Shown: piece after piece, positions 50,782 through 62,700 of the stretch | How the letters are laid out: every line of letters starts with the position of its first letter | Numbering within the stretch: the first letter of the stretch is position 1 | NCBI RefSeq assembly: GCF_001612805.1 | Contig: NZ_BDBD01000020.1 | Coordinates: forward strand, 1-64,000 | Reading direction: 5' to 3' | DNA: 64,000 nt | Source: Nocardia coubleae NBRC 108252 | Lineage (GTDB): Bacteria; Actinomycetota; Actinomycetes; Mycobacteriales; Mycobacteriaceae | Made by a program: the position numbers and the translations under genes | Notes under the pieces: model-generated | The model's database searches: none | The model's input: the letters and a program-made list of their open reading frames with translations, nothing else | What the model was told of the DNA's origin: nothing

Positions 50782-53700
50782 TCAGAGGAGGCCGCCGCCG
50801 AGGAGGCCACCGTCGTCGGCCTCCGGGGTGGTCGTGCTCGACGAGTCGCCCAGCAGGCCGGTGTCGGTGGCGCCGAGACCCGGGCCGAAGGCGCCGCCCA
50901 CATCCACGCTGTCCAGGGTTTCGGTGACACCGCCCGTGGCCGCCTCGGTGGTGTCGTAGACCCCGCCGGTCGCCGCCTCGGTGGTGTCGGACAGGCCGCC
51001 CGTCGCCGCGCCGGTGGTGCCGGAGGTGTCCGGTGCGGTGGTCGGCATCGGGGTGTAGTCGTAGCCGGGGACCGGGGCTTCGACCGCGTCGCCGACCGCC
51101 GAGCCGGCGCCGGTGAGGGTGTCGAACGGTTCGCCCGTGCCGACCACCTCGGTGGGCACGTCGCCCAGGAGGCCGCCGCCGGTGAGGCCTTCCACCGCGC
51201 CGAAGCCGGTCTCCAGGCCCGAGCCGACCAGGTTGCCGTCCTCGTACGGCATGGTGTGCATGGTCGGCAGCACCTCGTCGACCAGGTTGCCTACCACATC
51301 GCCACCGGGGAGAACCTCGCCCGGGTCACCGCCGAGGAGTCCGCCGGGCGCGTCGTCACCGGGCAGGGCACTGTCGAGCAGGCCGGCACCGGTCGCGTCG
51401 CCGGTGATCGCGCCGGTAACCGCGTCGAGGGGGCCGAAGCCGGTCTCCAGGCCGGTGCCCGAGGGGTTCGGTTCACCGGGTGCGATGCCGGTAAGGCCCG
51501 CGTCGCCGAAGGTGTTGCCCAGGTCGAAGCCGAGGTCGTCGTCGCTGAGGCCGGCCAGGCCGGCGGTCGAGGCCGCCGCACCGGTGAACGCGCTGGCCGC
51601 GTTCGCCGCCGACGCCGCACCGTCCGAGGCCGCCGAGGTGGCGTTGCTGTACGGCGAGGAGTTCGTCGAACCGGTGTTCTCGTGGGTGCTGCCCGTCAGA
51701 CCGCTGCTGAACAGGCCCGCCACCGCGGTCGGGTTAAGCACGTCGGTCATGCCGTTCATGACGCCGCCGACACTGTCGACATTGCCGCCGACACCGGTGA
51801 TGTCCTCGAAGTTCGAGCCGTTGATCAGGCCGTCCACCAGGTCGTTGCCGATGGGGCTCTGGTCGATCGCGGCGCCGACGCCGTTCGCGGTGATGTCCTG
51901 GAAGGCCGCGCCGTCGAGGACGTCGACCACACCGTCGTCGACCACGTCGTTGAGGACGTTCGACTCATCGATCGCCGCGCCGACGCCGTTCGCGGTGATG
52001 TCCTCGAAGTTCGCGGCGCCGAGGATGCCGCCTTCGCCACCGAGGAGACCGGAGGCGACGCCGCCGTCGACCACGTCGTTGAGGATCGGCACGTTCGACT
52101 CGTCGATCGCGGCACCGATGCCATTCGCGGTGATGTCGTTGAAGTTCGCGTTGCCGAGCAGGCTGCCTGCCACTCCACCGTCGAGGGTGTCGCTGAGGAT
52201 GCCGTCGTCGACCACGTCGTTGAGGACGTTCGACTCATCGATCGCCGCGCCGATGCCGTTGGTGGTGATGTCCTCGAAGTCGCCGCTCAGCACACCGCCC
52301 GCCAGACCGGTCACGTCGGCGTCGTTCGCGAGACCGTCGGCCAGCCCACCGTCACCGTTCACGAGGCCACCGATGCCGCCGTCGTTGATGTTGTTGAGCA
52401 CATTGGACTCGTCGATCGCGGCACCGATGCCGTTGGTGGTGATGTCCTCGAACACCGCGCCGTTGAGGATGCCGTCGTCCACTCCGGCCACGCCGCCGTC
52501 GACCAGATCGCCGACGCCGGTGACGTCGCCGGTGTTGGTGACGCCACCGAGCAGGCCACCGTCACCGCCGCCGAGCAGGCCGCCGTTGAGGACGCCGCCC
52601 AGGTCGTCGACGTTGCCGCCGATGCCGGTGATGTCCTCGACGTTCACGTTGTTGAGGATCGCGCTCTCGTCGATCGCGGCACCGATGCCGTTGATGGTGG
52701 TGTCCTCGGCGCCGCCGAACAGGCCGCCGTCGCCGTCAGCTGCCAGCAAGTCGTTGCCGACGCCTGCCGCACCGAGCAGGCCGCCGTCACCGTTGAGGAC
52801 GCCGCCCGCACCGGCCAGGCCACCGTCGCCGTTGAGGACGCCGCCGGTGCCGAGCAAGCCGCCGTCGCCGTCGCCGGTCACCGCGCCGACGATGCCGCCG
52901 ACCACGTTGCCGTTGCCGATACCGTCGCCTGCCGCCAGATCGTTGAGGACCGAGCTCTCATCAATCGCCGCGCCGATGCCGCTGGTGGTGATGTCTTCGA
53001 AGGTGTTGCCGGACAGGATGCCGCCGTCGACCACGTCGGACACGTCGTCCACCGCGGCGCCGACGCCGTTGGCGGTGATGTCCTCGAAGGTGTTGCCGTT
53101 GAAGACGCCGCCCGCGCCGGCCAGACCGCCCTCGCCGTTCAGGACGCCGCCTGCCACACCGGCCACGCCGCCGTCGACCACGTCGTTGAGGACCGAGCTC
53201 TCGTCGATCGCGGCACCGATGCCGTTGGTGGTGATGTCGGTGAGGTCGGCGAAATCGGTGACATCGTTGCCGCTGAGCAGACCGCCCGCGCCGGCCAGAC
53301 CGCCCTCGCCGTTCAGGACGCCGCCTGCCACGCCGGCGACACCGCCGTCGAACACGTCGTTGACGTCGACCGCGTCGGTGACATCGTGGGCGCCGATTCC
53401 GGTGAGGTCGCCGCCGACCAGGCCCTCGCCGAGAGCGCCTGCCAGCACGCCGTTGCCGAGGCCGCCGAAGTTGTTCAGCGATTCGTCGACCTGGCCGCCG
53501 ATGCCCTGGATCTGCACGTCTTCCCAGTTGTCGGCGATGCCGCCGAAGTTGTCGCCGATGCCGTTCACATCGTTGAGGCCCGCACCGAAAATGTTGTTCT
53601 CGCCGCCGATATTGATGTCACCCATGTCACTCACATCCCCAATTCCAAGGTCAAGGTCGCCTACCACCCCGGTCACGTCGCCGACCGCGCCGACAACTCC

Positions 53701-56700
53701 GGTCACATCTCCCGCGATGTCACCGAAGACGCCGGTCACATCACCACCGATATCGCCGACGTCGACCGAGCCGGTCACGTCGCCGATCGTGTTCGCCAGA
53801 TCCAGATCACCGATCAGTCCGGTCGCGCCGGTGATGTCACCGAACGAGCCGGTCACATCGCCGACCACCTCGCCGACGACGCCGGTCACGCCGACGCCGG
53901 TGAGGTCACCGACCGAGCCGATCAGGTCGCCACCGACACCGGTGAAGGTGCCGGTCAGGTCGCCCGTGAAGGCGGCCACGTCACCGGCGATACCGGTGAA
54001 GTCTCCGAAGAAGGCGGTGAGATCGCCGACCGAGCCGGTCAGGTCACCGCCGATGCCGGTCAGGTCGGCGACGAAGCCGGTGACGTCGCCACCGAAGCCG
54101 GTGAGGTCGCCGAAGGAGCCGGTCACGTCGCCGAACACATCGGACAGGTTGCCGCCGATGCCGGTGATGTCGCCCGCGACGCCGGTCAGGTCGCCTGCCA
54201 CGCCGGTCAGGTCGCCCGCGACGCCGGTCAGGTCGCCCGCGACGCCGGTCAGGTCGCCCGCGACACCGGTCAGGTCGCCCGCGACACCGGTGAGCGAGCC
54301 GGTGATGTCGCCGACCGAACCGCCGATGCCGGTGAGCGAGCCGGTGACGTCGCCGATCGAACCGCCGATGCCTCCGACCGAGCCGACCAGGTCGCCGCCG
54401 ATGCTCACCACGTCACCGCCGAGGCCGACCACGTCGCCGAAGCTGCCGGTGATGCCCTCGACCGTGTTGTTCCAGTCGCCGGACACGTTCACCAGTTCGC
54501 TCACCACGCCGCTGCCGAAGCCGGTGATCTCGAGCGCGTTGTCGCTCAGGCCGGCGATCATCGCGGACCAATCGCCCGACACGCCGGTCACGTCGCCGAA
54601 GACGTCGCTCACGTTCAGGTTCTCGAACGCGCCGGACAGGTCACCGAACGAGCCGCTGATGTCGCCGATCATGTTGGACCAGTCACCGAACACATTCGTG
54701 ATGTCGCTGAACGAGTCGGTGATGCTCACCAGGTCGCCGACCCAGGTGACGTCACCGGTTCCGCCGCCACCTCCCCCGCCGCCTCCGCCGCCATTGCCGC
54801 TGAGGATGTCGCCGATCGTGCCCGAGATGTCGTTACCGCTCAAAGGTCCGGTCATGTCGCCCACCGTGCTGGTCAGGTCACCGGCAACGCCGGTCACGTC
54901 GATGTCGGTCAGATTGGCGACGAGTTCGTTGTCGACGATGTCGCCCGTGATGTCGCCTGTGTCGATGAAGTCGGTGATGGAGCCGACGTCGGTGAGGTCG
55001 CCGGTCACGTCGCCGACGAGGTTGCCGTCGATCAGGTCGCCGGTGATGTCACCGATGGAGCCGACGTCGGTCAGATCGCCGACCAGGTTGCCGGTGATAT
55101 CGCCGGTGTCGATGAGATCGCCGGTGATGTCACCGACGGAACCGACGTCGTTCAGGTCGCCGACCACGTCACCGACGAGGTTGCCGTCGATCAGGTCGCC
55201 GGTGATGTCACCGGTGTCGACGAGATCGCCGGTGACGTCGCCGACGGAACCGACGTCGGTCAGATCGCCTACGAGGCCTGCGATGTTGCCCACGTTGGTG
55301 AAGTCGTTGTCGATTAGATCGCCGGTGATATCGCCGTCGACAAGGTCTCCGGTGATATCGCCGACCAAGCTGCCGTCGATCAGGTCGCCGGTCACGTCAC
55401 CGTTGACTAGGCCGCCGGTGACGTCGCCGACATTGCCCACGTCGGTCAGATCACCAACGATTCCGGCGATATTGCCGACGTCGGTGAAGTCGTTGTCGAC
55501 CAGGTCGCCGGTGATGTCACCGATGGAGCCGACGTCGGTGATGTCGCCGACGATTCCGCCGTCCACCAGGTCGCCCGTGATGTCGCCGATGCCGTTGAGA
55601 TCGCCCGCGACGCCGGTCAGGTCACCTGCTACCCCGGTCAGATCTCCGACGACGCCGCCGTCGACCAAGTCACCCGTGATGTCGCCGATGCCGTTCAGGT
55701 CGCCGGCGACCCCGGTCAAGTCACCGACCAGGCCACCGTCGACAAGATCGCCCGTCACGTCACCGTTGATGAGCCCGCCGGTCACGTCGCCGATAGAGCC
55801 GACGTTCGTCAGGTCGCCGACCAGACCACCGTCGACCAAATCACCGGTGATGTCGCCGATGCCGTTGAGATCACCTGCGACGCCGGTCAGGTCACCGACC
55901 AGGCCGCCATCGACGAGGTCGCCGGTGATGTTGCCGACGTCGGTCAGGTCGCCGACGAGGCCGCCGTCCACCAGGTCCCCGGTGATGTCGCCGACCGAAC
56001 CGTCGATGAGATCGCCGGTTGCATCGCCGATCGAGCCGACACCGGTGAGGTCGCCTGCGACGCCGGTCAGGTCGCCGACCAGACCCCCGTCCACCAGATC
56101 CCCGGTGATGTCACCGACCGAGCCGTCCACGAGATCGCCTGTCACGTCGCCGATGGCGCCGATGCCGGTGAGGTCGCCGTCGACGAGGTCGCCGGTGATG
56201 TTGCCGACGTCGGTCAGGTCGCCTCCGGTGATGTCGCCGACCAGGTTGCCGATGTCGCCGGTGTTCGTGATGTCGCCGTTGAGGATTCCGCCGACCACGT
56301 CGTTGCCGGTGACGTCACCGACCACGTCGCCGTTCACGAGACCGCCTGCGACGCCGGTGATGTCGCCGGAATTGTCGAACAGGTCGCCGGCCATGCCTGC
56401 CAGGTCGAAGTTTCCGATGAGGTCGCCGGTGCCCACGTCACCCGCGATGCCGGTGACCGCGGCGGCCAGGCCGGTAAGGCCGATCAGGTTGGCCACGTCG
56501 CCGTTGTTGGTCACGTTGCCCACATTGTCGACGAGGTCGCCGGTGACGTCGTTGTCGGTGATGCCACTGAGCACATCACCGTTCACCACACCGGCGACGA
56601 TGTCGTTGTCGGTGACGTCGCCGTTCACCACGCCACCCGCGGCACCGGTGATGTCGCTGAGCACGTCCCCGTCGACCACGCCGCCGGTGACGGCCGAAAG

Positions 56701-59700
56701 ATCGTTGAGGAAGTCGCCGGTGATGTCGTTGTCGGTGACGTCACCGACGATGTCCCCGTTGACAATTCCGCCCGCGATACCAGTCAGGTCGCCATCGACC
56801 AGATCACCGGTGATGTCGCCCGCGTCGACCACATCGCCGACCACGTCGCCGTTGACCAGGCCGCCCGCCACACCGGTCACGTCACCGATGTTGTTGACGA
56901 GGTCGCCGTTCACCAGCCCGCCGGTGATGTCGCCGTCGACGAGGTCGCCCGTCACGTCACCGACGATGTCCCCGTTGAGGATTCCACCGGCGACACCGGT
57001 CAGATCACCATCGACCAGATCACCTGTCACATCGCCGACGAGATCGCCGTTCACGAGACCAGCGGTGAGATCGCCTGCGACACCGGTGATATCGCCACTG
57101 GTGATGTCATCGACGACGTCGCCGTTCACGAGTCCGCCTGCGACACCGATGATGTCGTTATCGGTGATCGAGCCGACCAGGCCGCCGATATCACCGGAGT
57201 TGTCGAGAAGGTCGCCGGTGATATCACCATTGACAATGCCGCCGGCAATTCCGGTGAGACCGCCGTCGATGAGGTCGCCGGTCACATCGCCGTCCACCAG
57301 GTCACCGTTCACCAGGCCTGCGGTGAGATCACCCGCAATGCCGGTCACATCACCGTTGACCAGGCCGCCGGCCACGTCGAGCAGATCACCGCTGACGTCA
57401 CCGTTCACCAGGCCACCTGTGACATCTCCGACCACGTCGCCGTTCACCAGCCCGGCAGTGAGATCACCTGCGACACCGGTCAAGTCGCCGTTCACGAGGC
57501 CACCGGCGATATCACCCGTGTTGGAGATCAGGCCACCTGCCACGCCGGTGATGTCGCCGTCGACCAGGTCACCTGTCACGTCACCGTTGGCCAGGCCGCC
57601 GGTCACGTCGAGCAGGTCGCCGGTGACGTCGCCGTTGATGAGCCCGCCCGCGATGCCGGTCAGCCCACCGTCGATGAGATCGCCGGTCACGTCGCCGTTC
57701 ACCAGGCCACCCGTGACGTCGCCGATCACATCACCGTCCACGAGGTCGCCGGTGATATCACCGACTACGTCGCCGTTCACCAGGCCGCCGGTGATGTCGC
57801 CACTGTTCGAAATAGCGTCACCTGCAACGCCGGTGAGATCACCCGCGACACCGGTGATTCCACCGTCGATCAGATCGCCCGTCACGTCACCGTTGACCAG
57901 GCCGCCGGTTACGTCCAGCAGGTCTCCGGTGACGTCGCCGTCGATCAGGTCGCCCGTGACGTCCCCATTGACGAGGCCGCCGGCAATGCCGGTCAGGCCG
58001 CCGTCGATCAGGTCACCTGTCACTTCGCCGTCGATGAGGTCTCCGGTGATGTCGCCCGTGTTGGAGACCAAGCCGCCCGCGATGCCGGTGATATCGCCGG
58101 TGTTCGTGATATCGCCGATCACATCACCGTTCACCAAACCGCCTGCGATACCGGTCAAGTCGCCGTCAACGAGGTCCCCGACAACGTCTCCGTTCACCAG
58201 GCCGGCAGTGAGATCGCCTGCGACACCGGTCAAGTCGCCGGAATTGTCGAGGAGGTCGCCGGTGATGTCACCGTTCACGAGGCCGCCCGCGATGCCGGTC
58301 ACGTCGCCGGTGATATCACCGTTGACCAGGCTGCCGGTCAGGTCACCTGCCACACCGGTCAGGTCGCCGGTGTTGCCGGTGACGTCGCCGACCGAACCGA
58401 TCAGGCCGCCGATATCACCGGTGTTATCAATGAGATCGCTTGCTGCACCCGTGAAGTCGCCGTCGATCAAGTCACCGGTGATATCGCCGTTGACGAGTCC
58501 GCCGGTGATGTCGCCGACCACGCCACCGATGGCGCCCGAGTTGTCGAAGAGATCTCCGGTGATATCGCCGGTGTTGTTCACGAGGCTGCCTGCCACACCG
58601 GTCAGATCGCCCGCCACGCCTGTCACGGCGCCTGTGCCGGTGATGTCGCCGACGGAGCCGACGAGGCCGCCGATGTCGCCACTGTTGTCGATGAGGTCGC
58701 CGGTGAGATCCCCTGCGACACCGGTGACGTCACCGTCCACCAGACCTGCGGTGAGGTCGCCCGCCACACCGGTCAGGTCGCCGTTCACCAAGCCCGCGGT
58801 GAGGTCACCAGCCACTCCGGTCAGGTCACCGTTCACCAAACCGCCTGCGATACCGGTGATGTCGCCGTTGTTGGTGAGGTCGTTCAGTACACCGCCCGAG
58901 TTGTCGAGCAGGTCGCCTGCGACGCCGGTCAGGTCACCGCTGTTGCCGGTGATGTCACCGACCAGCTCGCCGGTGTTCGTGATGTCGCCGATCGTGCCCG
59001 AGTTGTCGACCAGATCGCCGACCACGGTGCCCGAGTTGTCGATGAGGTCGCCGGTGATATCGCCGTTGACCAGGCCACCCGCGATGCCCGTCAGATCCCC
59101 GCTGTTGCCGGTGATGTCACCCACTACGTCTCCGGTGTTGTTCACGAGTCCTCCTGCTACACCGGCGATATCGCCGTTGTTGGTGATGTCGCCTACCGAG
59201 CCGATGAGGCCTCCGATGTCACCCGAATTGGTGATGTCGCCGACCACGCCTCCGATGTCGCCCGTGTTGTCCAGCAGGTCGCCCGTGAGGTCGCCACTGT
59301 TGCCGGTGATGTCACCGACCGAACCGATCACGCCGCCGATGTCGCCGTTGTTGGTTACGTCGCTGACCACATCGCCGTTGACGAGGCCACCGGCTACACC
59401 GGTCAGATCACCCGCCACACCGGTCACGTCCACCAGGTCGCCGGTGATGTCGCTGATGTTGCCGACGTTCGTCAGGTCGCCGACGGTGCCGTCGATCAGA
59501 TCGCCGGTCACATCGCCGTTCACGAGGCTGCCGGTCAGATCGCCCGCCACGCCCGTGATGTCGCTGATACTGCCGACGTTGGTGAGGTCGCCGACAGTTC
59601 CGTCGACCAGGTCGCCGGTCACGTCGCCGTTGATGAGCCCGCCTGCCACGCCGGTGATGTCGCCGACGATGTCGCCGGAGTTGTCGAGCAGGTCGCCGGA

Positions 59701-62700
59701 GATATCGCCACTGTTGCCGACCGTGCCGATCACATCGCCTGCGACTCCCGTCAGGTCGCCGCTGTTGCCGATGTCGCCGACCGAACCGACGAGGTCGCCC
59801 GCGACGCCGCTGATATCGCCGGCGTTGTTGACCAACCCGCCCGCGACTCCGGTGATCGTGCCGGTGTTGTCGATGAGGTCGCCAGTCACATCACCGTTGA
59901 CGAGACCACCGGTGACATCGCCGTTGACGATCCCACCGGCCACTCCGGTCAGGTCGCCTGCGATGCCCGTGATGTCGCCGTCGACCAGGTCACCGGTGAT
60001 GTCGCCACTGTTGCCGACCGTGCCGATCACGTCGCCGGCGATGCCGGTGATCGTGCCGGTGTTGTCGATGAGGTCGCCAGTCACGTCGCCATTGACGAGG
60101 CCACCGGTGACGTCGCCGACCGTGCCGTCGATCAGATCGCCGGTCACATCGCCGTTGACGAGTCCGCCTGCCACACCGGTGATGTCGCCGATATCGCCCA
60201 TGTTGCCGGTCAGGTCACCCGCCACGCCACTGACGTTGCTCAGCAGATCGCCGCCGACGCCGGTGACGTCGCCGACGACGCTCGGGTCGCCGGCGATCCC
60301 GGTGAGATCCCCTGCCACACCGGTGATGTCACCTGCGATGCCGGCCAGATCGCCTGTGTTGCCGGTGATGTCGCCGATCGTGCCGACGAGGTCGCCCGCA
60401 ACACCGGTGAAATCGCCAGAGTTGCTGAGCAGGTCACCGGCGACACCGCTCACATCACCGATCGTGTTGGTCAGGTCGCCGGTATTGCCGGTCAAGTCAC
60501 CCGCGATGCCCGTCACGTCCCCGGCAAGGTCGCCGCCGACGCCGGTCACGTCGCCGATACCGCTGAGATCACCCGCGATACCGGTCAGGTCGCCTGCGAC
60601 GCCGGTGAGGTCGCCGGAGTTGCTGAGCAGGTCACCCGCGACACCACTCACATCACCGACTGTGTTGGTCAGGTCGCCCGAATTGCCGGTGAGGTCACTG
60701 AGCAGGTCGCCGCCGACACCCGTCACGTCACCGATCGAACCGACCGTGCCGGTCAGGTCACCCGCGATTCCGGTGATGTCACCGGTGTTGTTGATCAGGC
60801 CACCCGCGACGCCGCTGACATCACCGATTGTGCCGGTCAAATCGCCCGTGTTGCCGGTGAGATCGCCCGAGTTGCTGAGCAGGTCGCCCGCCACACCGCT
60901 GACATCACCGACCGTGTTGGTGATGTCGCCTGCGTTGTTGACGAGGCCACCCGTGATTCCGCTGATGTCACCCGAGTTGCCGGTGAGGTCGCTGAGTAGG
61001 TCACCGCCGACACCTGTGACGTCACCGATCGAACCGACTGTTTGTGTCAGGTCGCCCGCCACACCGGTGAGGTCACCGGAGTTGCCCGTCAGGTCACCCG
61101 CGACACCCGTCACGTCCCCCACGAGGTCGCCACCGACACCGGTCACGTCGCCGATCGAACCGACAGTGTTGGTCAGGTCGCCCGCAACTCCGGTGAGATC
61201 ACCTGCGATCCCGGTCAGGTCCCCGGAGTTGCCGGTGAGGTCACCCGCGATGCCCGTGAGATCGCCCGCGACCCCCGTGAGGTCTCCTGTGTTGCCGGTG
61301 ATGTCGCTGAGCAGGTCGCCGCCGACACCGGTGAGATCGCCTGTTACGCCGGTGATATCGCCGATCGAACCGACATTGCCGGTCACGTCGCCGATGGTGT
61401 TGGTGAGGTCGCCTGCCACGCCCGTCACGTCGCCGATGGACCCGACGGTTTGGGTGAGGTCCCCGGCGACGCCGGTCACGTCGCTGATGTTGCCGACCGT
61501 CTGGGTGAGGTCACCCGCGACGCCGGTCAGATCGCCCACGGTGTTGGTCACGTCACCCACAGAGCCGACCGCATTGGTCACGTCACCGACCGTGTTGGTC
61601 CAGTCGCCCACGGAGCCAACGGTTCCGGTTACGTCACCGACAGTCTGGGTGAGGTCGCCCGCGACACCCGTCACGTCACCCACCGAGCCGACGGTGTTGG
61701 TCAGGTCGCCTGCCACACCGGTGAGATCGCCCGCGACGCCCGTGACATCACTGATGTTGCCCACGGTCTGCGTCAGATCTCCGGCCACCGCGGACACGTC
61801 CCCGGCGACTCCGGTCACGTCGCCGACGGAACCGACTGTTTGAGTCAGGTCGCCCGCGACGCCGGTCACGTCGCTGATCGAACCGACCGTCTGCGTCAGG
61901 TCACCCGCCACACCGGTGACGTCGCTGACGTTGCCGGCAGTCTGGGTCACATCGCCCACCGAGCCGACGATGACGCCGCTGACATCACCCACGGTGTTCG
62001 TGAGATCGCCTGCTACCCCGGTGATGTCGCCGACCGAACCGACAGTGCCGGTCAGGTCACCGGCCACACCGGTCAGGTCGCCCGCGACGCCGCTGACATC
62101 GCCCACAGTGTTGGTGAGATCGCCTGCCACACCGGTCACATCGCCGATGGACTGGGTGAGGTTGCCGACCGTGTTGGTCCAATCGCCGACGGACCCGACC
62201 GTATTGGTGAGGTCACCGGCCACTCCGGTCACGTCGCCGACTGAGCCGACCACGTCGCCCGCCACCCCGGTAACCGAGTTGGTGAGGTCACCAGCGACCC
62301 CGGTCACGTCGCTGATATTGCCGACAGTGTTGGTCACGTCTCCGAAGGTGTTGGTGAGGTCGCCTGCTACGCCGGTCACGTCTCCCGCGAAACCTGTGAC
62401 GTCGCCGATCGAGCCGACGGTCTGTGTCAGATCGCCCGCCACGCCGGTCAGGTCCCCTGCCACGCCGGACACATCACCCGCGATGCCGGTCAGATCACCG
62501 ACGGCGTTCGTCACGTCACCGACCGAGCCGACGGTGTTGGTGAGATCGCCTGCGACACCAGTAACGTCGCCGACGGAACCGACCAGATCGCCCGCGACGC
62601 CTGTCACGTCACCGGCGACTCCGGTCAGGTTGCCCACCGTGTTGGTCCAATCACCGACGGAGCCAACCGTGGTGGTGAGGTCGCCCGCTACACCGGTGAC

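Noticed and set aside
51256..55317. A second long plus-strand frame (1,353 codons) in the same region
   Set aside because: Another shadow of the same repeats, His/Asp/Val-rich without recognisable structure.
51113..61843. A 3,576-codon open frame on the plus strand opposite the giant gene
   Set aside because: It is the mirror of a repeat gene whose GC-rich GNC-type codons give no stops on the other strand. The product is a monotonous Pro/Ser/Thr/Arg string with no ribosome site or domain. Only the minus-strand reading has the iniA spacing and the C-terminal motif shared with the other IniB-like protein.
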